Shown: in pieces, positions 33,446-42,723 of the stretch | How the letters are laid out: the number at the start of each line of letters is the position of its first letter | How positions within the stretch are numbered: position 1 is the first letter of the stretch | NCBI GenBank assembly: GCA_902728285.1 | Contig: CACVBU010001197.1 | Coordinates: forward strand, 319,140-383,139 | DNA from: Clytia hemisphaerica | Taxonomy: Eukaryota > Cnidaria > Hydrozoa > Leptothecata > Clytiidae | DNA length: 64,000 nucleotides | Direction of reading: 5' to 3' | Made by a program: the position numbers and the translations under genes | Notes under the pieces: model-generated | What the model was told of the DNA's origin: nothing | Seen by the model: only the letters and a program-made list of their open reading frames with translations | Database searches by the model: none

Positions 33446-33775
33446 GTACCCTAGGGGGATAGGGGTACTTAGGCAAATGGAGGGTACGGTATGTGTCGCC
33501 CTTAAGGGTGCCTTTTTCGGATTTCTAAAATCCCGGGTCGGAAAAATCAGAAAATCAAATTTCAGTCCCACTAAGGGTCGGAGAAATAGGAAAATTTCAA
33601 CTTTTTACCCCCTGAAAGATCGAAATTTGGTCAAAATTGGTCAAATTTGTCCCGCTAAGGGTCGCAAAATTCCCAAAATTTTCCTTTTTAGTCCCGGTAA
33701 GGGTCCAAAGTTCGAAAGTCGGGCGGCACCCCCCGTCAGCTCACAACCCTAGTACCCCCCCCCCCCGGGGCTTTA
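33446..33775. repeat. Element built from 'taagggtcg' modules with C-rich border
   Basis: It begins 'accctagggggataggggta' and ends 'acaaccctagtacc' plus a long C-run and GGGG. 'cttaagggtgcc', 'actaagggtcgg', 'gctaagggtcgc' and 'ggtaagggtccaaag' recur inside. A similar module ('tgtaagggtcgaaatgag') is seen at 60915-61215. The two overlapping open frames are repeat-derived. Confidence 0.45.
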
Positions 33776-33807
33776 GCATTTACCCAAAACAAATGATCAT
33801 AATAGAC

Positions 33808-34112
33808 TTAAACACCACACATATTAAAATTCTCACAATTTAGCTGGCTTAACGTGGAGCTGTCATCGTGCAGAAATCTAAAGTTACCACACAAGTTCTG
33901 GACATTATTAGCTCGATATTTCAGATTGTCCATAGCTTTAGAACCACTCAAAACTGTATGCAAGATTCGGTTATGCCATGGCTTTGTGCACCATACTCTA
34001 AATTCGGTGTATTTACCACTTTCCAGCAATTTGGTCAAACCTTCTTGGGTCAAAGCAAACTTACCGGTTCGGATATTTGGTAATTGGTCAATCGGGGAAG
34101 GGTTATGGAGTA
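33808..34112 (-). pseudogene. Partial inverted copy of the last exon of the secreted fibrinogen-like gene
   Basis: Read on the minus strand, about 240 bp (34112-33870) are nearly identical to 39496-39740. It covers the protein segment from HNPSPIDQLPNIRTG to LCGNFRFL. Further on, similarity drops sharply but stays recognisable (SQLNCENF against SQINCANW), then a stop ends the frame. There is no start, signal peptide or upstream exon, so it is a gene fragment. The sharp change in identity suggests gene conversion or a paralogous exon partly overwritten. Confidence 0.75.
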
Positions 34113-34159
34113 TATAGAAAGAAAGAAAGAAACTCAATGTTATGTGTGAAACTAGGAAT

Positions 34160-34385
34160 GACTCAAGATACGTACAATCATGGTTGAAATATATTGAGAA
34201 TTCCAGTTATTTTAATGTTTTTCAAGATATATAAAGTTCCAGCGAGAAGTCGATTTTGGGCTATCTCTTTAATTCAATCGAATATTTCAATTTGGGAGGG
34301 GTTGGCAGACTTCCAGGCTATATTCTGAGCGCCTTATTGGACTATTTTTGAACTTTTGGATCCACAGATCCTAAGGGAGTGATCA
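34160..34385. repeat. Arm related to the 36.2-kb inverted-repeat element
   Basis: 'aatatattgagaattccagt', 'gttggcagacttccaggcta' and 'ccacagatcctaagggagtg' are the complement, in order, of blocks at 36300-36535. A further relative is at 13080-13500. It lies directly beside the gene fragment on the minus strand. Confidence 0.6.
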
Positions 34386-34539
34386 CAAAGTATCTACTTG
34401 GGGGGAGTGGAGGATATTTCAAAATAAATTTCGCACCCCTAACCTGGAAATTCTTTCGAACACTCTAACTGACTGATTAATAAGGTGCAGGTTATACTTA
34501 CTTACTTTTGGATAAGGGTCACATATAAATCAGGTTTAA

Positions 34540-35375
34540 CCCTATTCGGCCTAGGGGGGGGGGGCTGTTTCTGTTCGGAGGTCAAATTATTAGTAATAGC
34601 TCCTGAAATAATAAAACTTTTGCCATGAAATTTTCTGTAAATTCCTAGCTTTTATTAAGGTTCAAAATAAAAAAAAATTTGACTTCGAAATTAAAAAATT
34701 TCACACTTTGAGCATGATAACATTTCTGACAGTAGGGTGTCATAAAAATTGACATTTTCCCAATACAAATTTATAATTTATGTCAAATATATCGTTTAAA
34801 CCGTAATTTATTTAATATTTAGGATAAAATAAGCCTTTTAAACTCAGGCAACTTTTTTCTAAAGCCTTTGTTAGAATACAATAGCTATTTATAAGAACGG
34901 CGACCGTAGTACAGTGGTAGAGCATCGGGCTACAGTTCGTAAGGTTGTGGGTTCAACCCCCAGCCGGGTCACACCAAAGATTCCCAAAATCGTACTTGAT
35001 GGCTCTCTGCTTGATGCTCAGCAACTAAGAGAAGGATCAAGGGTAAGTGGAGAAATCCAGTGAGAAAAAGCGGCGCCCTCTCCTATCTTCGGGTAGGTAG
35101 CTATCGAAAGAGGAGCCTTCGGGTCGCCTCCGACTGCGGTCGCAGACTTACTTACTATAAGAACAAAAGAAACTGTCGGTTTTTGCTCACTTTGGGCATG
35201 ATGAGTGACGTCACCAAAAATATTTTTGTCAAAAGTTACCTTGTGTGACAAGGATCTTATTTGCCAAATTTCATCCAAAAAGACCCACTAGATCAAAAGT
35301 TAAGGGGTGGTACAGGAAAAGCCCCCCCCCCCCCCCTAGGTTTGGACCGCCCCTAAAAGCCTAGGTTGAATAGGG
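34540..35375. mobile_element. TTAA-flanked element, CCCTATTC ends, carrying a SINE
   Basis: The left end CCCTATTCGGCCTAGG and the right end CCTAGGTTGAATAGGG are inverted and flanked by TTAA (34536-34539, 35376-35379). A related but SINE-free copy occupies about 40090-40412. Without the SINE the element is about 570 bp. Homopolymer G and C tracts lie just inside each end. Confidence 0.7.
34899..35155 (+). mobile_element. tRNA-derived SINE, full length, with 9-bp target duplication
   Basis: The head looks like a tRNA: an A-box (TAGTACAGTGG, 34907-34917), a B-box (GGTTCAACCCC, 34950-34960) and a terminal CACACCA. The body follows (ggctctctgcttgatg ... gggtcgcctccgactgcg) and ends in an ACTT-repeat tail (acttacttac). 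TATAAGAAC flanks it at 34890-34898 and 35156-35164. A related DNA element at 40.2 kb preserves the uninterrupted target. The tRNA stems contain mismatches, so this is not a working tRNA gene. It should depend on a LINE partner for mobility. Confidence 0.8.
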
Positions 35376-36172
35376 TTAACTACATAAATTTCCAGATTGT
35401 GAGTAATCCTATAAACCTCAATTTCAAAATGTTGTACACTTATGTGGCGAGGACTACATTGTTATATAGAAGGCAGCAAGTGGCTTGATTTCAAACATGC
35501 AGGGGCAAATAATTTAGTGACGAAGGAGGTGAAACCATGGTTTGCGCCGATGAGAAAATTTTGATTTTGTACTCTTGATTTCCTTCAAACGAGGGATCTC
35601 TTTTCGGACCGATTTTGCCCAGAAATGAGGCTTTCAATGTCTGAATCATATGGAATTTAAAAGTAAAGATTTTCTTTGCATATACAATATCTTAATATAA
35701 CAGGAGTAATATCAGAGATTATTATATACCTGTGGGCAAAAACAGCCATTGAATAATTCCTGATATACCATGGCTATTATACCACGGTAGAATTTTTTTT
35801 TTCAAATTTTGCTTTCAAAGTTTGAGTTTTTTTGTTGCTTTTGTTGTTATCAAAGAAATTCATTAAAATAAATCTATTGTCAATTTCATAAACAAATTTA
35901 TTTAATAAAGTAATTAAGAAAATCATTAAGAAAGAAAAACATTCGAACGTTCGATTATGGGAGTGTTTTAAGTGAAACGTTTAGCTATTGACATAATTAA
36001 TGTTTTATTTTTGCCTCTAGGTATATAATAAAACATATATTCAATAGGTTTTCGTTGGTTATTGGATTTATTAACCCTCGGTTATGTATATTCAACTCGG
36101 CTTCGCCTCGTTGAATATTAGATCACCTCGGGTTAATAAATCTCAATATTTCAGCTCTTTTTAAAAAGGCTA

Positions 36173-37047
36173 GACTACAATCAAGGTCATAATATTTGAG
36201 AAAAAAGGGAAATCCACCGGGAAGTTTTTGAACCACAATCGATTTGTAAGTGCTCTAAAGTAGGTTGGAAGAGTAGAGTTTTAACTCTGAGTTTTAACAT
36301 GAGACTTAAGACTTAGCACCTTAGGATCTGAGGATCCAAAAGTTCAAAAATAGTCCAATAAGACTCAGAATATAGCCTGGAAGTCTGCCAACCCCTCCCA
36401 AATTGAAATAATCGATTAAATTAAAAAGATAGCCAAAAATCGACTTTCTCGCCAGAACTTTAAATCTTGAAAAACGTTAAAATAACCAAAATTCTCAATA
36501 TATTATGACCTTAATTGTATGCTTAAATATGAAATTATATGAGGGGGATCCTTATTAACAAACAACCTCTCTTAGTCCACTGAACCAATTTTTACACAAT
36601 GTTAAGACCTATTGGAACCAAAATGGCGAGGCTATCAGGATGATATTTCAGAATATAATACAGAATTAACAATAATATGAAATACGAATAACACGAAAAA
36701 ATTTCAAATCTTCAAATGTATAACCATGAAATTTGACCCCTTGAAATATCTCTTGAGTTGTCCAAAAATATTTCGCACCCCCCTTTTCCATTGAAAACAT
36801 TTTGGAACGAACCCCCCCCCCCCCCCCCCCCCCCTAAACCCTAAAAGAAATTTTCGAACCCCCCTGAAATCCTTCACCCCCCCTAGTAGGTACTTTCTGA
36901 CCACTCCCTAAGGTCGTAAGTATAAAGCCTAACGTTAAAACTCTACCCTTCGAACCTACTTTAGAGCACTTACAAATCGATTGTGGTTTCAAAACTTCTT
37001 TGGGAATATCCCTTTTTTCTCAAATATCATGACCTTGATGGTAGATT
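36173..37047. mobile_element. 875-bp DNA element with terminal inverted repeats of about 130 bp
   Basis: The left arm (36173-36310) has 'caaggtcataatatttgag', 'accacaatcgatttgtaagt' and 'gctctaaagtaggttgg'. The right arm (36925-37047) is its complement with scattered mismatches. The interior holds a run of about 25 Cs near 36811 and a partial copy of the 'cctaagg' block. Long arms and no coding frame indicate a foldback-type element. Confidence 0.7.
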
Positions 37048-37345
37048 TGTAGGTAACAAGTGATACTTTTATGGACCTACCTGGTTATGCATTTAAAACA
37101 TATAATTGATATCTACGTGAGCATGACCGTTAAAACAATCATTCAGAACACACAGTGAGGATTTATTAAAATTCTTCGTTTGTTAGTATTTTTTTCACCA
37201 CCATTTTAAAGTTTTTTTTTCTCAGATCTTTGGACACAATGTCTAATATGTAATAGTTTTATCTAGGTCAGAGAGGGATCAGGGAAAATTTTTAGCCTGT
37301 AAGTTGAAGATTTTTCATAGCAATGAATTACTTAATATTACTTAA

Positions 37346-37566
37346 AGGGACATAAAAGTAGTAAAATGTAAACATTGCGCGAACCACGTGTCATTAAAGA
37401 GAACAATTAAAATCACGTGCCCAAAACAAACTTGTAAAAGAATTGAAACAATCAAAATCAGCCATATTTAATTTGAGTTTTTATTTTGACATGTGACATT
37501 TGTTTTGATTTTGTATCCCGCTGCATACGGTTTGTTTACAAATTTCGTCAGTACTTTTATGTCCCT
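37346..37566. mobile_element. 221-bp TTAA-flanked MITE, AGGGACATAAAAGTA ends
   Basis: AGGGACATAAAAGTA and TACTTTTATGTCCCT are exact inverted termini, each abutted by TTAA (37342-37345, 37567-37570). 'aaatgtaaac' and 'gtttacaaatt' extend the pairing. It lies about 400 bp before the secreted-protein ATG. Confidence 0.75.
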
Positions 37567-37970
37567 TTAAAAAGTCGATTAAAATCGGTCAGAACTACAT
37601 ATAAATAATTAATCGGATCAATATTTTCAAAACTAAATGTAAATCTCGCGCAATCACTTCAATCAAGATAGCAGAATCAAGAAATCAAATTCAAGTCTAG
37701 TTTTGAATACTAGTGGTTTTAAATTCATCTCATCCCATTCATGTATCCACCCAAGGCCCCTGGATCAATGAAAAAAACAAATGAAAAAAATCGATTATGT
37801 ATTTGTCAAATATGAATTAGACTTCTGAATAATATTGCATTGTACTTTACATAATGTCTAAGAATATTTTAAAATCGAAGAAAATATTTTTTTTTGCACA
37901 AGATTGTGTTGTGATAACTCTTAACAAAATCTAATCGCAATATTGGCGAGGCTGAAAAATAATTATTGAA

Positions 37971-39927
37971 ATGATTTTAGCGATATTCTTGACCCAATTT
38001 CTATCAGTTTTTTGCAGTTGGTATAATGCCGAACATTTTAATCCAATCATTACAAACGCGGAAAATTCATCTATATCCATCCCTGCCCGATCGTCAATCG
38101 AATGTGTTCTAAAATGTAAAGTGAAATCGGGGACAAGTTATTTTGTGGAAACGGAACACAAATGTTTTTGTTTGAAGGAAGAGGAAGAAGAAATATATTT
38201 GCCTAATGAAGATGACGAAGACTTTAATGGGAAAATCTTTAAAGAAATCCAACATACTGACATCTGTTACGAAGAGATGGTAAGTTATCCACCTAGTAGC
38301 ATTTTTATACAATGTGATACTCATGGGTAGAATGGGACAGGGCGAAAAATTTTTCTTGCTAATTCGAACTTCTTTTGCTCGAATCTTCCTAAAGTTAGAA
38401 CTTAATTTCCCATCAAGAGTACACTTTCCGCAATACTATCTACAATTTGAATCTTACTGTAATTCGAACAAATTAAACTTCCCCATGGAATTCGAAGTAG
38501 GGAGAGTTTTATAGTTGATATTTATTTAAGGTGTTTGGGTCGTGTCAAGAAGTGAAAGAGAAATGTCCAACGTGTGCATCAGGATTTTATTGGTATGAAG
38601 CCGAACCCTTCAGTGAAAGTCGAACCAAAATGTTTTGTGATTTCAATAATGTTGACGGGAAAGCAACTTGCAAAAGTATCAGAGAAAATTGTCAGGATTG
38701 TGTGTCCGATTTTTATGCCATTGAAGTTGAAGACAAGCCGATTGAAGTATATTGTGATTTATCGACGGATGGAGGTAACAAATTCATATTTTTTGCATAC
38801 AAATCTACGTATCTTGGGTTATTTCAAAGTTCACATAAAAATTAAGTTTCTTTCTGTGTGCACATGACGTTATGTATCCTGAGTATCAGAGGTTGAGTTT
38901 TCAACGAATATATGTATCAACCTCTGAGGACCAAGTAAAGAAATTTTATCGCGCATGTGTCAATCTAATCACTGTAGAAAGAATCAAAGATGAAGAGAAA
39001 ATATTACCATATTAATGTCTATTGTATCAATATACATGTTTACTATTGACGAATTCAGTGTAAAGTGTAATTAAAATGAGTTTATTTCAAAAGATATCTT
39101 CTACATGATTCCCAAATGTATGACAGTAATTACTAAACCATTAATTATGGTAATGTTACTTCAATGGAATCGAAATAATATATGGTTCTCTATCACTGAT
39201 TCTTTCTAAAAAGCGTTGATGACATTTCTGAGTTATGTTTTCAACGACGCGAAAAAATATCAACTTTGAACTTAATCCAAGATCTTGGATTGTCGTCATG
39301 TTACTTTTCTCTGCGTTGATTGCGCGCTGAATAAGATCTGGATTGGTCGGCACAGGTTGATATATGATTTCGGCCTGTGCTTTTCACGGTAGACGTTATG
39401 GCCATTGAATTTATTTTTTTCTTTTAGGTGGTTGGCTGGCTATTTTAAATATCACGTACAACGATGATGCCAGCAGGGTTGACATTAGCAACAATGTACT
39501 CCATAACCCTTCCCCGATTGACCAATTACCAAATATCCGAACCGGTAAGTTTGCTTTGACCCAAGAAGGTTTGACCAAATTGCTTGAAAGTGGTAAATAC
39601 ACCGAATTTAGAGTATGGTGCACAAAGCCATGGCATAATCGAATTTTGCATACAGTTTTGAGTGGTTCTAAAGCTATGGACAATCTGAAATATCGAGCTA
39701 ATACTATCCAGAACTTATGTGGTAACTTTAGATTTCTGGATGATGATAATTCGAGATTTAGTCAAATAAATTGCGCTAATTGGCGAATGGGAAGACACAT
39801 CTATTTTGATCATTTGTTTTGGGTTGATTGGCAAACACATGTTGTCTTAAGCAGTCAGAGATTCGAATGTGACGATAGTGTTAACGATGAAAAAGACAAA
39901 GGAACGTGGCGTTTCTTCGTGCGGTAA
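37971..39927 (+). CDS. Secreted PAN/fibrinogen-like protein
   Basis: Exons 37971-38279, 38531-38774 and 39428-39927 join in phases 0 and 1 (GT-AG) to give 350 residues. A signal peptide (MILAIFLTQFLSVFC) leads into a Cys-rich segment resembling a PAN/apple core (ECVLKCKVKSG...KCFC), then an acidic linker. Exon 2 encodes two copies of a fibrinogen-type N-subdomain pattern (C-x-gap-CxxC-xxFY...CD), the second ending VYCDLSTDGG. The junction creates TDGGGW, the hallmark of fibrinogen-related domains. The C-terminal half lacks the usual fibrinogen globe motifs. It instead follows a pattern I associate with cnidarian proteins: LTQEGLTKL, RVWCTKPW, LCGNFRFLDDDNSR, FECDD and GTWRFFVR. Likely an extracellular recognition or adhesion protein; the ligand is unknown. 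A fragmentary copy of exon 3 lies at 33.8-34.1 kb. Confidence 0.82.
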
Positions 39928-40089
39928 AACCAATCATTTGCGCATTAAGACACAAAATTAGCAATTTGATTGCTTTGACTTGGCTGTGACCTCTTCGTAC
40001 GGGTGAGAGTAGAACTTGTATTTTTCAAGTTTTAATGTATATTTTACAGACTCATACATACTAACATATACCAACCTATCAGGGTTAGT

Positions 40090-40412
40090 CCCGATCCTAG
40101 AAGTGCCCCTAACAGGGTCTTCAGCCCTTTATTTCCATACCAATGCTACTCCAAACGCTATTGTGACTCTCGAGCTAAACTAAAGCCTTTGCTAGAATAC
40201 AATAATACAATAACTATTTATAAGAACAAAGGAAATTTTAGAATTTTGCTTTCTTTGGGCATGATCGGTGACGTAATCAAAAAACTTTTTTTCAGAAGTT
40301 ACCTCATATGACAAAGATCTTATGTACCAAATTTCGTCCAAAAAGACCCAATAGATAAAGTTAAGGGTTGTTACAGGAACCACTCCTAAAAGCCTAGTTT
40401 GAATAGAGTTAA
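40090..40412. mobile_element. SINE-free relative of the 34.5-kb TTAA element
   Basis: 'aaagcctttgctagaataca', 'actatttataagaacaaagg', 'gggcatgatcggtgacgt', 'gacaaagatcttatgtacca' and 'gaatagagttaac' match 34860-35380 in order. The sequence crosses the SINE insertion point without interruption. The left end is eroded. Confidence 0.65.
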
Positions 40413-40858
40413 CGAGGGGAAAAATTCGATCGAAACACTAGAAGCTGGAACATAGTTGTATGAGAGGTTTAGCTATTTCGTTCTTTCGGATTTTTATTTC
40501 ATTGTAAAATATTGATACTGTGTGTTGTAGTAAGATAATTTATGTACATATATACAAAAAAACTAATTCGATACCATTTTTAAACTATTTCCATGGCTAA
40601 AAAATATTTGCTCTTCAAAAAAAACTTAAAATAGCGAACAAAATAAACTATTCGATATTTTCACTTGTCCATCTATACAATGATTAAAAGTGTTTCCAAA
40701 ATATAATATTGAAGTTACTTTTTTTTTTACAATTTTCGTAGAACACAAGTTAAAAAAAAAGATAAAACTAAAATTTGTGAATTTTTAGTGAAAAAAATAT
40801 ATACTCAGGACAGAAACAGACAGTTACTAAGGGTTAAGAAAGGTGATTAGTTTAAACA
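40413..40858. other. Gene-free 3' flank of the Dlx gene
   Basis: AT-rich, with A- and T-runs. It probably includes the Dlx 3' untranslated region on the minus strand. No repeat copy recognised. Confidence 0.3.
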
Positions 40859-42700
40859 CTACATATGATAAGAGAAATTAGGCCGAGTTGTTCGAACATC
40901 AGTTCCGCTTGTGCCACCGTATGGAAACATGGTTTCGTGACTTCCGTATCCACCGGCCGATTGCATCCGGTAGTACCAAGAATCACCGGGTACCGAACTA
41001 TGCGATGATGGTGGTGGTGAGAATGGACTCAAGTGTGGCATTGGTGGTCCGCCAAAGCTTTTCTCACCATAACCAGACGGCCATAAACCAGGATTGCCAC
41101 CAGAAACGAGGCTTGATGGCGGTGGCATTTGTCCTCCATTAGCTTTGATGATTTTCTTGAATTTAGATCTCTTGTTTTGGAACCAGATTTTGATTTGGGT
41201 TTGAGTTAAACCGAGTGCGTGTGCTAATTCTGCGCGTTCAGGTAACGAGAGGTAATGCGTGCGTTCGAAAGCACGGTTGAGTTCGCGTAACTGTTGACTA
41301 GTGAAGATTGTTCGTGGTTTTCGAGGTAATTTTCCACCTTTACCGTTCTTCGATTGCGTAAGATCTATAAGATATGAAAAAATTGAAAAGAATTACTCAT
41401 TAATTTTTCCAACAATTATCGGATATTAAAAACAATATACCCACTTGAGAAAGTCTTTTTTCCAAATTAGGAAAGTTTCAATAAAAATAATCAATTTCAA
41501 ATAGGTAATGAAAAGAGGTCATTAATTTTAACGTCCTGTAGTTTTTAATAGCTATTCAAAAGTCTTAAATTGGTCACAGGTCGTTAAGACTTTTTCTCTT
41601 CGTAAAACGGAAAAACATTACTCAAATGCAAAGTCGACAATTAACTGTTTTATTAAGGCGCCCATTCTACCACAAATACAACATTAAGGAAAAAGTTAGG
41701 ACATGTTTTCGTGTTTTTTTCACATGCAAGGTTTCATAATTTTATCATTGAAATTATCTGATATTAACGCTGGAAATAGAAATGGTTGATTGTTTACGAA
41801 ATTCTTATGTTTTGATTATCTTTGTGATAATTTATGGCAAGGAGGTGATTAAAAACTTTAATGGTGATCTTTATCGCGAATTGTTTGAATGCATCATTTT
41901 GACTTATCACAATTTTTAAGCTTTGGGAAAAAAACATGACCAACGTCAAATGTTAAACGCAATTAAATTAGGAGCTACCAACCCATCTAATTATTCCTAA
42001 TCATGTTAATGACATTCATTGAAAATTAAAGGAAAACCTCCTACATTTTTGCTGCAAAATGTTCAATGTAGCTAAGACGTTTTTCTCTGCTAAAAACCTG
42101 CTAAAAATTATCGTTATGAAAGATATCAGTGTCAATTAAAATTCAAAGAAGATAATTTTAGTTCCAACAAGTCAATATTATCTCCTTAATATAAATAAAC
42201 ATTTTACCTCCTTCATCTTCTTCATCTGATTCCTGCTTAACGTAAGATGAGGATGAAAAGCTTCTCGACATATTTGACGTGATACTTGACGGCGAAGAGA
42301 GGGTCGTTTGCATAGAGTTGTTATTGTAAGACGAAGTATATGATGTTGGAAGTCCACTAGAGTGGAAAGACTGTAGTGACGATGAAATTGAATCTTGTTC
42401 GGGCATTGAACCATTTGGCGTATTATTATTCAAAAAGGATTTCGAGTCGTCGAAGGTTTTGAATGGATGTGTATCTTGCGTCGAAGGGTGTGATCGTAAA
42501 TCGCCCATTGGTGAAAATTGCGTCGCTGGTCGAGGTGAGAATTTTCCTTCGCTTTCATGAGGGTTATTGTTGTTGTTGTTGTTGTTGTTAGAGTCGATTT
42601 GTTGTGACATTTCTTTGAAGTTGGTTACGAATGACGTTGGCGTGTAGTTTAAAGGGCGGTACGCCTCCGGTGCTTTACTGGGCGGTAAAAATGAACTCAT
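40859..42700 (-). CDS. Dlx: Distal-less (Dlx) family homeobox transcription factor
   Basis: Two exons, 42700-42208 and 41364-40859, join in phase 1 (GA-GGAG|GTAAAA donor; cttatag acceptor) for 332 residues. The homeodomain (about 177-236) has the Dlx signatures [36 protein letters not shown], with Gln50 and Asn51. It differs from typical Dlx in the first helix ([16 protein letters not shown]). The N-terminal exon is low complexity: Ser-rich, with nine consecutive Asn and an acidic end (ESDEEDEG). The C-terminus has LWPSGYG and SWYYRMQ, resembling Dlx C-terminal Trp motifs. The start is the first ATG in the exon. An acceptor-like cacag at 42724 means the exon could begin at 42723 with an upstream 5' exon. 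Expected nuclear DNA-binding regulator of patterning or neural/secretory cell fate. Confidence 0.93.
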
Positions 42701-42723
42701 GTTCGGAACTTGCTGTGATAGCA

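Noticed and set aside
33854..34117. Plus-strand protein at 33.9-34.1 kb (and the mirror frame at 39411-39683)
   Set aside because: Both are antisense shadows of the fibrinogen-like exon and its fragment.
34899..34977. A functional tRNA gene
   Set aside because: Box A and box B are present, but the acceptor and D stems have mismatches, and the unit continues into a SINE body with target duplications.
36811..36834. Long C-run as a functional element
   Set aside because: Homopolymer C and G tracts occur inside several mobile elements here and are best read as simple-sequence expansion or assembly uncertainty.
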